Shown here: positions 32,790-40,598 of the stretch, one piece after another | Layout of the letters: each line of letters opens with the position of its first letter | Position numbering within the stretch: the first letter of the stretch is position 1 | Origin: an alpha proteobacterium U9-1i | Lineage (GTDB): Bacteria > Pseudomonadota > Alphaproteobacteria > Caulobacterales > Aquidulcibacteraceae | Reading direction: 5' to 3' | Assembly: GCA_000974665.1 (NCBI GenBank) | Contig: BBSY01000004.1 | Coordinates: 1-64,000, forward strand | DNA: 64,000 nt | Notes under the pieces: model-generated | Told to the model about the DNA's origin: nothing | The model's database searches: none | What the model saw: the letters and a program-made list of their open reading frames with translations, nothing else | Program-made: the position numbers and the translations under genes

Positions 32790-34055
32790 ATGAAGCACGC
32801 GAAGCCCAGTCGCGCGTGGCGTCCTGTGCGGGCGCATACCACCCGGCGCAGCGGCGCCGGCGTGCTGACGGCTTTGGTCTTTAACATTTGCCTCGTGCTG
32901 CTGCCCGCAGCGGCCGCAGCCGGGCTTTACGTCACCGCCCGCGATCATCTGTACGCGTACCAATATAGCGACGCCGGCGCGCGCGCCGTACGGACGCGGA
33001 TCGAGGCGCGGCTGGGCGATCTCATCATGCTGGACTTCGACCGCCAGCGGCAATGGGAAGACCTCATCGGCATGGAGCTGACCGCTGGAGACGTGGCCGC
33101 GGCGCGCGGCTTCTTGCTCAGCGCGCGAGAGATGCTGCCGCGGCGCGACGCCAACCTCATCGAACGGCGCCTGCGCAGCAACGCAACCGACGCCGACATC
33201 GAGCTTGCAACACTCGAGCTTTTAGCGCCCAGCGCGCGCGCGCGTTACGAAGGCACGGTGCCGCTGCTGTCACGGCGCGCCGCAAGCGGCGTAGCCACCG
33301 ACGCGCCGCAGCAAGTCTTGATGCTGGGCGATCAAGCCGATTTCGAACTGCTCGCCGGCGCCCTGCTCGCCGATCCCACGACTGACCCAACGCACCTCGT
33401 GCTCACAGGCTTTGGCCTTGGCCTCGCGGGCGAACTTACGCCGCAACAGCGCGCCGGCGCCTCCGCGCTCGCGATCGCCAGCCGGCGTCAGGATTATCCG
33501 TCCGACTTCGCGGAATCGATGGCCGACCTATTGGCGACAGCCGTGCCGCCCGCGGCGTTGCGCGCCGCTGCTCTCGCCAACGCCGAAGGCGGACAAGCCG
33601 GCGCGTTCGACAATCTCGCGGCGGCGTTTCGAGGCGCGGTCGACCAAGCGCGCCTGCCTTCGGCTTTAGCTGCGCTGGACGAGATCGGTGCGATGAGTGC
33701 GGCCACCTCGCAAGCAACGGCGGCATTGCTCCTCACGCACGGCCATTCGATCCGCGACCTGCCGCGCCTGCGCCTCATTGCTCAAGCTGGCGGCGATCGC
33801 GCCGCCGCCGCCGCCAAGCGCCTGCCCCACGACACTGAATTGGCCGAAGTGGCGCGCGGCGAGTTGGACGTCACGCGCGACCTCGCGACCGCAATCGCCG
33901 TCGCGGGCATCGCCGCGGCGGGGCTGTTGCTCTGCGTCGTGTTCATGCTGATGCAGGTGTTCTCGCGCTTGCTGGCGCGCATGCGCGATGACGCCGACGG
34001 CGCCGAACTGGTGGAAACCTTCGCCGGCGGCGGCGGGCGCTTCCGTCCGCTTTAA
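32790..34055 (+). CDS. Uncharacterised two-TM helical protein in the flgI operon
   Basis: The 421-residue protein has a basic cytosolic N-terminus, a TM helix near residues 25-45 (VLTALVFNICLVLLPAAAAA), a long Ala-rich helical body on the far side of the membrane, and a second TM near 375-395 (IAVAGIAAAGLLLCVVFMLM). A short cytosolic tail follows. The body (AARGFLLSAREMLPRRDANL onward) resembles helical repeats but no family was recognised. GGGGGAG precedes the ATG at good spacing. It is 116 bp after the FlbY-like gene and converges, with 4 bp overlap, with the flagellin-like gene. Flagellar relevance is inferred from location only. Confidence 0.7.
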   Translation: MKHAKPSRAWRPVRAHTTRRSGAGVLTALVFNICLVLLPAAAAAGLYVTARDHLYAYQYSDAGARAVRTRIEARLGDLIMLDFDRQRQWEDLIGMELTAGDVAAARGFLLSAREMLPRRDANLIERRLRSNATDADIELATLELLAPSARARYEGTVPLLSRRAASGVATDAPQQVLMLGDQADFELLAGALLADPTTDPTHLVLTGFGLGLAGELTPQQRAGASALAIASRRQDYPSDFAESMADLLATAVPPAALRAAALANAEGGQAGAFDNLAAAFRGAVDQARLPSALAALDEIGAMSAATSQATAALLLTHGHSIRDLPRLRLIAQAGGDRAAAAAKRLPHDTELAEVARGELDVTRDLATAIAVAGIAAAGLLLCVVFMLMQVFSRLLARMRDDADGAELVETFAGGGGRFRPL

Positions 34056-34789
34056 GCCCGGAACAGCGTCAGCACTGCTTGCGGCTCTGTGTTGGCGATC
34101 GCGACATTCGACGCCTGCAAGCCTTGACGCACTTGCAGGGCCGTCAAACGCGCCGCCTCCGCATCGAGATCCGTCCGCACGCCGACGGCGCTTTCAACCG
34201 CGCCGAGGAAGCCCTGATGCGCCTCCAGCGCACGCGCCGCTTCCAGCAAACGCTCCATTGCGCCCTGCAGCGTATCGAGTGATTTCTGCGCCGCGCGCGC
34301 GAGCGCCGCGGGACTATCGGCGTCGGCCTCGGCCGGCACCGCGATCACATCGCTCCAGCCCGGCTCCGCCTTCAAGCGCAGATCAGCGCCCGCGACAGTC
34401 ACCGGCGAACCGCCGGGCTCTGCGTCGACATTCACGTCCTCGCCCGCGACAAGCTTGGCGCCCTGATCGATCGCGGCCTGCAAACGCTGGCTGAACCCCT
34501 GAAGCAGGGCGTCGAGTTCTTCCTGGCTGCCGCCGTTGCGAGCCAGCTCCTGAACCTTAAGCAGCATGCCTTGCGCGTCATGGCCGATGGCGAGCGCCAG
34601 ATGAACCTGCTCAAGCCCCGCCCGAACGCTTTCGCGCGATGACGACCAAGAGGCGGCGCTGATCTCGACACGATCACCCGTTTGCGCCGGCGCTGCATCG
34701 TCGCGCTTCAGCGGCGTGGTGCGGGTAAAGCGGGTGTCGACGCCGAGCGCGTTTGCGCCCGTCGCACCAGGAAGGATGCTGGAGACCAT
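34052..34789 (-). CDS. Short flagellin-like protein
   Basis: The 245-residue product keeps the flagellin C-terminal D0 signature: LDAEAARLTALQVRQGLQAS then NVAIANTEPQAVLTLFRA. The true flagellin ends LAKESARLQALQVKQQLGAQ then ALSIANSAPSIVLSFFR. Its N-terminus (MVSSILPGATGANALG) is unlike the flagellin D0 start, and the middle is short. It could be a minor filament or junction protein, an HAP3/FlgL-like protein, or a regulator. A palindromic TTAA-N7-TTAAC box is 85-101 bp upstream. Confidence 0.75.
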   Translation of the reverse strand: MVSSILPGATGANALGVDTRFTRTTPLKRDDAAPAQTGDRVEISAASWSSSRESVRAGLEQVHLALAIGHDAQGMLLKVQELARNGGSQEELDALLQGFSQRLQAAIDQGAKLVAGEDVNVDAEPGGSPVTVAGADLRLKAEPGWSDVIAVPAEADADSPAALARAAQKSLDTLQGAMERLLEAARALEAHQGFLGAVESAVGVRTDLDAEAARLTALQVRQGLQASNVAIANTEPQAVLTLFRA

Positions 34790-34873
34790 GTTCTTCGCCT
34801 CTTCTTCGGATCGCACGCCTCAACGGAGACGCGCGGCGCGTATTCATCGCGCGCGAAGAGAAACGCAAGAATC

Positions 34874-34890
34874 GTTAATAGATCGTTAAC
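34874..34890 (-). promoter_or_regulatory. Perfect palindromic CtrA box upstream of the flagellin-like gene
   Basis: GTTAATAGATCGTTAAC contains TTAA-N7-TTAAC and reads as the full consensus on both strands. It lies in the 126-bp gap between the FlaG-like stop and the flagellin-like start, so it most likely controls the flagellin-like gene. CtrA is the cell-cycle regulator of Caulobacter-type bacteria; its presence here is inferred, not seen. Confidence 0.65.
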
Positions 34891-34915
34891 ACTAACGACC
34901 CTTTAGCAAATAATT

Positions 34916-35251
34916 TTACGCTTTGTTTACGACTCGGGCCTGGCCGACGATCGCTTTCATGTACGCCTTGATGGCGCGCGAGAACGCCAATTGGCCTTCA
35001 CTCGGATAGCGCCACACCATCTCCATGGTGCTTGAATCCGTCAAGGTCTGAATGAAGCGTCCCGCTTCAACGTCAATGCGCACCAGCAATTTGCCAGGCG
35101 TGATCTGCTCACGCTGTGCGTCGATCATCTTTTGCGTTTGGTTGGGCAGGTTCGCGGGCGGCTGAGCGTCCTGCGCCGGCGCGAATTCGACACGCGTGAC
35201 CGAAGTCAGGCGCGTTTCAGGGTACGAAACCGAAGGAGCGGAGTTTTCCAT
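34916..35251 (-). CDS. FlaG-like flagellar protein
   Basis: A 111-residue protein with a variable N-terminal half and a conserved C-terminal half LLVRIDVEAGRFIQTLTDSS then TMEMVWRYPSEGQLAFSRAI. This has the FlaG layout (a strand pair, D-x-x-T-x-E-x-[VI]-x-x-[YI]-P). FlaG proteins lie beside flagellin genes and affect filament length or assembly. Here the gene is 62 bp downstream of the flagellin stop on the same strand. Confidence 0.65.
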   Translation of the reverse strand: MENSAPSVSYPETRLTSVTRVEFAPAQDAQPPANLPNQTQKMIDAQREQITPGKLLVRIDVEAGRFIQTLTDSSTMEMVWRYPSEGQLAFSRAIKAYMKAIVGQARVVNKA

Positions 35252-35313
35252 CTCATGCTCAGTCGGAGAAACGGGGAGCGCGTCGCCGCGCTCCCCGCCC
35301 TATCCGTTTCCGA

Positions 35314-36570
35314 TTAGCGGAAGAACGACAGCACGATCGACGGCGCCGAGTTGGCGATCGACAGAGCTTGTGCGCCCAGCTGCTGCTTAACTTGCAGAGC
35401 TTGCAGGCGGGCCGATTCTTTCGCGAGGTCGGCGTCGACGAGGTTGCCGATACCAGCTTCGATCGAGTCAGACAGCTTGCCCAAGAACGTCTTCTGCACG
35501 TCGAGCGCCTTCGATTGAGCGCCCATCGTGGCCAGATCGCGGTTCAGAGCGGTCAAGGCGTCGTCGATGGCGGTCACAGCGGACGACGCGCCGTTGGCGG
35601 TCGCAACGCTGAGCGACGCCGTCACGGTCGCGAGGGCTTGGCCCGTTGCGCCGAGGCGGAAGTCGAAGCCCGAAACCGACAATTCGTTCGAGCCGGAGCC
35701 CGGCGCGACGACTTGCGTCATCGAGGTGCCGGCGACGTCGTCGGTGCCGTCGAGGAAGCCGTCGTCATCAACGGCGTCCGTGCCGTCCGTGAACGTCACG
35801 GTGAAGTCTTCGGCGGCCGAGTACGTGATGCGGCCGGTTTGGTCGTTGTAGGCAGCGGTCACGCGGCCATCCGACGCCGTCGCGACGCGATCGACGAAGG
35901 TTTGGATCGTGTCCGTCGCATCGACGTCGATCGTGAACGTCGTGGTTTCGTTGCCGTTCGTGATCGAGAACTCGAGCGCGTCAGCAGCGTTGATGGTGAG
36001 GCCAGTGGCTTCATCCAGTTCCGCGGCCGACGAGTAGCGGTTGCCGCTGCCGTCGTCGAACGCCAAGCCTTGCAGGCTGAAGCGACCGCCGCCGCCGCCG
36101 GTGCTGTCAGACGTCAGCACGGAGAATTCAGCAGCGCCGCCCGTCAGGTTGGTGCCGTTGACGAGGTTCGAACCGTTGAAGGTCGCCGCGTTGGCGATCT
36201 GGTCAACTTGGTTGCGCAGTGCGTTGAAGTCGGCCTGCAGCGCGGCGCGCTGATCGGACGAGAGGTCGGTGGCCTGAGCCGCGACCGCTTTTTCCTTCAA
36301 TTGCTTCAGGATGTCGCCGATGGCTTCACCGGCCGACAGGCCGACGTCGATTACCGACGTGGCGCGGTCGATGCCGTCCACCACGGCGCCGAGCGAGGCG
36401 ACGCGCGAACGCTGACCTTCGGCGATGGCGAACACAGCGCCGTTGTCCTTCGCGGACGAGACCTTGAGGCCCGTGTTCACGCGCTGTTGGACTTCGCCGA
36501 GTTGTTTGGTGGTTTGGCTGAGGCTTTGGAGGGCGACGAGTGCGCCGTAATTGGTATTTACGCTGGTCAT
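35314..36570 (-). CDS. Flagellin
   Basis: The 418-residue filament subunit starts MTSVNTNYGALVALQSLSQT then TKQLGEVQQRVNTGLKVSSA, the conserved D0/D1 N-terminus. It ends LAKESARLQALQVKQQLGAQ then ALSIANSAPSIVLSFFR. It is longer than the roughly 275-residue Caulobacter flagellins because of an inserted middle domain at about residues 165-320. That domain is rich in Asp/Thr/Gly (TTTFTIDVDATDTIQTFVDR, AAEDFTVTFTDGTDAVDDDG), so the filament surface is likely acidic. The ATG at 36568-36570 was chosen by conservation. A 17-base hairpin and a CtrA-like box are upstream; flaF and flbT follow further upstream on the same strand. Confidence 0.95.
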   Translation of the reverse strand: MTSVNTNYGALVALQSLSQTTKQLGEVQQRVNTGLKVSSAKDNGAVFAIAEGQRSRVASLGAVVDGIDRATSVIDVGLSAGEAIGDILKQLKEKAVAAQATDLSSDQRAALQADFNALRNQVDQIANAATFNGSNLVNGTNLTGGAAEFSVLTSDSTGGGGGRFSLQGLAFDDGSGNRYSSAAELDEATGLTINAADALEFSITNGNETTTFTIDVDATDTIQTFVDRVATASDGRVTAAYNDQTGRITYSAAEDFTVTFTDGTDAVDDDGFLDGTDDVAGTSMTQVVAPGSGSNELSVSGFDFRLGATGQALATVTASLSVATANGASSAVTAIDDALTALNRDLATMGAQSKALDVQKTFLGKLSDSIEAGIGNLVDADLAKESARLQALQVKQQLGAQALSIANSAPSIVLSFFR

Positions 36571-36598
36571 CTTTTTCTCGTCCTTCTGGACAGTGTTG

Positions 36599-36615
36599 CC
36601 GGCCGTTTTGGCCGG
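36599..36615. other. Hairpin CCGGCCAAAACGGCCGG in the flagellin leader
   Basis: A 6-bp perfect stem with an AAAAC loop (minus strand) is 29 bp before the flagellin ATG. It differs by one loop base from the hairpin at 11973-11989. FlbT is known in Caulobacter to act on the flagellin mRNA leader, so a leader structure could matter for control; this is inference. Confidence 0.5.
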
Positions 36616-36698
36616 TGGGCGCGAGCCCAAGCACGCGCAGACACTCCGCCCTTCTGGACGCAGATGCCCCGCTTGGGACGGACCGTATCGAGTTCAGG

Positions 36699-36713
36699 TT
36701 AATTAGACGTTGA
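36699..36713 (-). promoter_or_regulatory. CtrA-like box upstream of flagellin
   Basis: TTAATTAGACGTTGA on the plus strand is TTAA-N7-TTGA, one mismatch from consensus, with an intact TTAAC half-site on the minus strand. It is about 130 bp upstream of the flagellin start, in the gap below flaF. Confidence 0.4.
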
Positions 36714-36743
36714 TGCAGCGGAACAACGTCGGTGAAGCCTTCC

Positions 36744-37094
36744 CTAACGCGGGACGAGGCCTTCCATCATGGTGCGGTTGATGTCGATCAGCGGATCGAG
36801 CGCTGCGCCATCACGCAGCACTTCGCGCGAATAACGCGCAACCCACATGGCGAGCGAGATGATTTGTCCACGCAACGCCATCGGCAATTGGTTTTCCGCC
36901 GTGGAGCAATCTGCCGATAGCACGTTCCAGAGCCTGCGATTGGCGTCGATCGCTTCGGCGAGCATCGTCGGCGTCGGCTGCCCCACTTCTTTGAGGCGCA
37001 CGAGACCGGCAGTAGCTTGACCAAACGCGCGATATTCGAGCTCTCGAGGGCTCTCAGCCTGCGTGGCTGCGCGCTGGTACGCTTTGATCGACAT
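36744..37094 (-). CDS. flaF: Flagellin synthesis/secretion factor FlaF
   Basis: FlaF is needed for flagellin synthesis or secretion in Caulobacter and rhizobia and counteracts FlbT. The 116-residue product begins MSIKAYQRAATQAESPRELE and has LWNVLSADCSTAENQLPMAL and LRGQIISLAMWVARYSREVL, the family core. It overlaps flbT by 41 bp, so the two are translationally linked. It lies upstream of flagellin on the same strand, 174 bp away. Confidence 0.93.
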   Translation of the reverse strand: MSIKAYQRAATQAESPRELEYRAFGQATAGLVRLKEVGQPTPTMLAEAIDANRRLWNVLSADCSTAENQLPMALRGQIISLAMWVARYSREVLRDGAALDPLIDINRTMMEGLVPR

Positions 37095-37485
37095 CCCTCA
37101 GCCCCAAGCGCTCAGCTTCATACGTAATCAGCTTCCGGCAGCGCATTAACGCACGGTAGTATTCGCCAGCCATTACTTCTTTGGAAACGCCTATGCACTC
37201 TGTGAGAACCACAGGATCTCTTACAGCGCCCATGAACTCGGCAAGCCGAGAGGCGAATTCAGAATAGGCTTTTTCTCGGCCCTGTTCGTCCAAGTACATC
37301 AGCATAATCGGAAAGTAGATCCGACGCGCGGGCGTGTCGGCCTGATCAGGCTGCATGATGTCCTTCTCGCGAAGAACAGACGCTTTGTTTTGCAGCACCA
37401 AGGCCGCGCGTCGATCACCGTTCTGGACGACTGCACCGTTCACGACGAATTTCTCGCCGGGGCGCAAAGAGAGCTTCAAAGGCAT
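37054..37485 (-). CDS. flbT: Flagellin mRNA repressor FlbT
   Basis: FlbT binds the flagellin mRNA leader and represses its translation until the hook is complete. The 143-residue protein begins MPLKLSLRPGEKFVVNGAVV then QNGDRRAALVLQNKA, and continues ILMPD-like IMQPDQADTPARRIYFPIML and YYRALMRCRKLITYE. Length is typical. It is first of flbT-flaF. A TTAA half-site is about 53 bp upstream, too degenerate to call a CtrA box. Confidence 0.94.
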   Translation of the reverse strand: MPLKLSLRPGEKFVVNGAVVQNGDRRAALVLQNKASVLREKDIMQPDQADTPARRIYFPIMLMYLDEQGREKAYSEFASRLAEFMGAVRDPVVLTECIGVSKEVMAGEYYRALMRCRKLITYEAERLGLRDVDQSVPARSHAG

Positions 37486-37977
37486 GCCCGACCCCAGTTC
37501 TGGGATTCCACAAGTTCGTAGAGTCGCGCCGTTCTGGTTAACGACTTATTGCAGCCTCTGATCGGCGATGCGCGCGTAGGCGTGGGGTGCGCGCGATCCA
37601 AAGTTGAAAGTCTAAACGAGGAGTTAACGTATCGGAATTCGCGCAGTCATCGTGAGAATTCGAAAATGCATACGTTTGCCTCCGCGCCATGCGTTGTTGC
37701 GGCGCATACATCGATTGATTTGTGGCCCATTCGCCGCAGCTCCAGCAATTTGGACGAACGACAGCAGCGCCAAGTAAATCCGGACTTGAGCGCGCGCGCC
37801 CGCTGCTTCTAACGTAGAAACACGGTTGGGGGGCTTCATACCGCTGCGGCTGACAAGCCACGCGGGAGCAGGCGGAAAGCGGCGTACGCCGCACCCTACC
37901 CTCCCACGCATCGGCTTCGTGCGGCACGGCGGCGCGCAAAACGCGCGGACGCGAGAACGCGTCGTCAGGGAGGCCGC
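37486..37977. other. Gene-free 492-bp region between flbT and the NC/RG..N gene
   Basis: The region must hold divergent promoters for flbT and the gene at 37978. Part of it (about 37600-37690) is more AT-rich than its surroundings and contains TAAACGAGGAGTTAAC, a TTAA-N7-TTAAC-like sequence with one mismatch. Two open frames cross it but have no ribosome site or recognisable product. I see no RNA gene. Confidence 0.5.
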
Positions 37978-38877
37978 ATGAGACACGAAGTCGTGGATAT
38001 CGCCCCTGTTGCAGAATGCGCCCGCCGCTTGGCGGATAAGATCGCCTGCAACCCAGCCGTCGCCGCGCATTATCAAAAGCGCGCGCATCAACAATTGCTC
38101 GCCGACCCGCGAAACTTCCGGTCCGCGGCGCCGGAGGATCTTGAAGCCGCGCCAGCATGGGCAAAGGACAAAGCCGAGAGCGGCGCGCCGCTTCACGTGT
38201 TCGCGCCAAGCCGCGCCTCTCTCGCGCGCCTGCGCCGCGTCGCGCGGCAATTGCAGGAAACCTGCGCCGAAGCGATTTATCTCGACGCCCTGCCCCGCGC
38301 GCAGCTCTCATCGCGCGATGCCGAAATCCTCGACATGGCGCAGGAGTTCATCGCTAAAATTCAGCGTCCCGACTTCGCCGCGCTTGAGGCGAAGTCGAAA
38401 TACTTCGCGCTCGAACGCAAAGCGCGGATGGATTTCGCGCGCGCGCACGATCCGATCTGCGAAAAGGAGCACGTCTACGCGGGGCCATCGCGTCGCTGGC
38501 ATCGCATACGCTCGGTCGCGGAGATGTGGGCAGTCGGCGAAGAGTTCAACAATTGCATGGCGCGCACGTCGAGCCAGGCCCCAGGCTTTGCGCGCGACCT
38601 GCGCAACGGCGCGGCGCATTTCTTCGTGCTGCGCAATCGCGCCAAGCGCGGCCTCATGGTCGCCGTCGGCTATCCCGCGCGCGCCCAGATCGATGACATT
38701 CGCGGCCCTGACAACGCCCACGTCGCCTCGGATGATCCGAACCTGACGATGCTGTGCGCAGCGCGCGGCTGGCGCGCGCCGCCGCCACGCCCGAGTGCTG
38801 AAGCCTTGGCCGCGCGCCAGCGTCTCATCGAACGAATGGCGCGAGACCTTTTCCGCAATCGGACAAACGCCGCATGA
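37978..38877 (+). CDS. Uncharacterised protein with NC/RG..N motif, paralogue of 27688-28680
   Basis: A 299-residue soluble protein. A helical N-terminal half (ADKIACNPAVAAHYQKRAHQ onward) leads to the conserved C-terminal part VGEEFNNCMARTS, then NGAAHFFVLRN, VAVGYP and DDIRGPDNAHV near residues 185-250. The element order F-x-N-C ... A-x-[YF]-[YF] ... R-G-x-x-N-A is shared with the protein at 27688-28680. The pattern recalls PcfJ-like domains (unconfirmed). GGGAGG precedes the ATG. A terminator-like hairpin follows at 38963. Function unknown. Confidence 0.68.
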   Translation: MRHEVVDIAPVAECARRLADKIACNPAVAAHYQKRAHQQLLADPRNFRSAAPEDLEAAPAWAKDKAESGAPLHVFAPSRASLARLRRVARQLQETCAEAIYLDALPRAQLSSRDAEILDMAQEFIAKIQRPDFAALEAKSKYFALERKARMDFARAHDPICEKEHVYAGPSRRWHRIRSVAEMWAVGEEFNNCMARTSSQAPGFARDLRNGAAHFFVLRNRAKRGLMVAVGYPARAQIDDIRGPDNAHVASDDPNLTMLCAARGWRAPPPRPSAEALAARQRLIERMARDLFRNRTNAA

Positions 38878-38962
38878 CCCAAGCGGCCCAAGCCATGCGC
38901 TTGAACCCGATTGCTTGACCTAGGGGCGGGCGGCGCGAGAAGCGCGCCGTCAGCGGGGGGCG

Positions 38963-38999
38963 GACGCGCGCGCTTGCTTCGGCAGGCGCGCGCGTCTTT
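38963..38999 (+). terminator. Strong hairpin after the NC/RG..N gene
   Basis: The stem GACGCGCGCGCTTGC pairs with GCAGGCGCGCGCGTC across a TTCG tetraloop (15 pairs, one G-T), then TTTA. The UUCG loop is very stable in RNA. A smaller dyad, CGGCGCG/CGCGCCG, precedes it at 38931-38949. Confidence 0.7.
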
Positions 39000-39029
39000 A
39001 CTAACAGCAACTCTTCCCCGGGGGCATGG

Positions 39030-39887
39030 ATGCGTTTCGAAGGCACGAAAGATTATGTGGCGACCGACGATTTGAAGGTCGCGGTCAACGCCGCGGTGAC
39101 GCTCGAGCGCCCGCTCCTCGTCAAAGGCGAACCCGGCACCGGCAAGACAATGCTGGCGATCGAGGTCGCCAAATCGCTCGGCTGCCCTTTGATCGAGTGG
39201 CACATCAAATCCACCACCAAAGCCGTGCAAGGCCTCTACGAATACGACGCGGTCATGCGCCTCCGGGACAGCCAACTCGGCGACGAACGCGCAACCGACA
39301 TCGCCAACTACATCAAGCGCGGCAAACTCTGGGAAGCGTTCGAGGCGCCGCAACGCCCCGTGCTGCTGATCGACGAAGTCGACAAAGCCGACATCGAATT
39401 CCCGAACGATCTTCTGCAAGAGCTCGATCGGATGGAATTCTACGTCTACGAACTTGACCGCACCATCAAAGCCAAGGTGCGCCCGATCGTCATCATCACG
39501 TCGAACAACGAGAAGGAATTGCCGGACGCGTTCTTGCGCCGCTGCTTCTTCCACTACATCCGCTTCCCCGACGAAGAGGTGATGAAGGCGATCATTGAAT
39601 CGCACTTCCCCGGCGTGAAAGCCCGCCTCGTCGGCGAAGCGCTGAAAATCTTCTACGACATGCGCAAAGTGCCCGGCCTGAAGAAGAAGCCCTCCACCAG
39701 CGAATTGCTCGACTGGCTAAAGCTCTTGCTCACCGACGACATCGACCCCGAAACCCTCCGCCAGCGCGATCCGTCGAAGCTCATCCCGCCGATGCACGGC
39801 GCGCTCCTAAAGAACGAAGCCGACGTCATGCTGTTCGAGCGCCTCGCCTTCCTTGCCCGACGCGAACAACGCGGCGGGCCGGCCTAG
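39030..39887 (+). CDS. MoxR-family AAA+ ATPase
   Basis: A 285-residue AAA+ ATPase with Walker A GEPGTGKT near residue 35 and Walker B VLLIDEVDKAD near 110. Sensor 1 is IVIITSNNEKELPDAFLRRC near 150. MoxR proteins act as chaperones that mature or insert cofactors into enzymes and normally pair with a VWA-domain protein, here at 40599-41780. The start MRFEGTKDYVATDD was chosen at 39030; a different-frame ATG four bases earlier is not used. It lies downstream of a terminator and likely begins an operon. Confidence 0.9.
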   Translation: MRFEGTKDYVATDDLKVAVNAAVTLERPLLVKGEPGTGKTMLAIEVAKSLGCPLIEWHIKSTTKAVQGLYEYDAVMRLRDSQLGDERATDIANYIKRGKLWEAFEAPQRPVLLIDEVDKADIEFPNDLLQELDRMEFYVYELDRTIKAKVRPIVIITSNNEKELPDAFLRRCFFHYIRFPDEEVMKAIIESHFPGVKARLVGEALKIFYDMRKVPGLKKKPSTSELLDWLKLLLTDDIDPETLRQRDPSKLIPPMHGALLKNEADVMLFERLAFLARREQRGGPA

Positions 39888-39952
39888 GCGCCACACGCCG
39901 TCGACAGGCGTGTTATGTCACCGTAAGTTCCCGCCAGGCGGAGAAACACAAC

Positions 39953-40585
39953 ATGCGGCGGGTTTTGGCGGCGTTGGCCATTTGGGCGATCGCGACGCCG
40001 GCTATAGCGCAGGACGCATCGGTCGGCGCACTCGGGCTTGAACTGATCGCGCAATCGAGCGCCGACGGCGTGTTCGATGTGATCCCATCCGAACAAGTGA
40101 TCGCCGTGCGCCACGCCCGCAGCGGCCTCGTCTGCCGGCTCTCGCGCACGAATTCCAACCGCCTGATCGTGTTCCCGCAAGCCGCGCGCGGCGAGGATGT
40201 CGCCTGCGACTCGACCGACGGCCGCGAGCGCATCACCGTCTACGCCACGCGCTTTTCCTTCGCGACCACATTGCAGGAGCAGATCGAAGGTGCCTCCTCG
40301 GCGCTGCACCGCTCCTTCCCCGGCGCCAGGGTGTTGCCCGGCCCCGCCTCGGCCAGCGCCGCCGGCGGCCTGCCCGCCAGCGTCAGCGCCCGCTTCAGCT
40401 ACGCAAACGCCGGCGGCGAAGCCATGTATTGGCGCACGAGCCTCGCCATGGTCGACAATTGGGTCGTCAAAGTCCGCTATCAGACAGTGGCGCCCGACGC
40501 CGCCGCGCGCCAAAGTGCCGAGCGCACCGCCGACGCCATCTGGCGCGGTGTGATGGGCGAACTGATGACGAACCGGGCGCGCTAA
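39953..40585 (+). CDS. Uncharacterised secreted protein between MoxR and VWA genes
   Basis: The 210-residue product has a signal peptide (MRRVLAALAIWAIATPAIAQ). The mature domain is mixed alpha/beta with two cysteines (SGLVCRLSRTNSNRLIVFPQ and DVACDST) that could form a disulfide. No family was recognised. It sits between the moxR and VWA genes on the same strand (65 bp and 13 bp gaps), which suggests co-expression, perhaps as a periplasmic partner, but function is unknown. Confidence 0.72.
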   Translation: MRRVLAALAIWAIATPAIAQDASVGALGLELIAQSSADGVFDVIPSEQVIAVRHARSGLVCRLSRTNSNRLIVFPQAARGEDVACDSTDGRERITVYATRFSFATTLQEQIEGASSALHRSFPGARVLPGPASASAAGGLPASVSARFSYANAGGEAMYWRTSLAMVDNWVVKVRYQTVAPDAAARQSAERTADAIWRGVMGELMTNRAR

Positions 40586-40598
40586 GGCACGAGACCAG

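Noticed and set aside
36571-36743. Sigma-54 promoter for flagellin (GGCGGAGTGTCTGC on the minus strand)
   Set aside because: The GG-N10-GC spacing is right but the flanking consensus bases are poor; not strong enough to list.
37538-38311. Minus-strand frames of 257 and 208 codons over the 37.5-38.3 kb region
   Set aside because: They overlap the well-supported plus-strand gene at 37978, have Arg/Ala-rich translations and no ribosome site.
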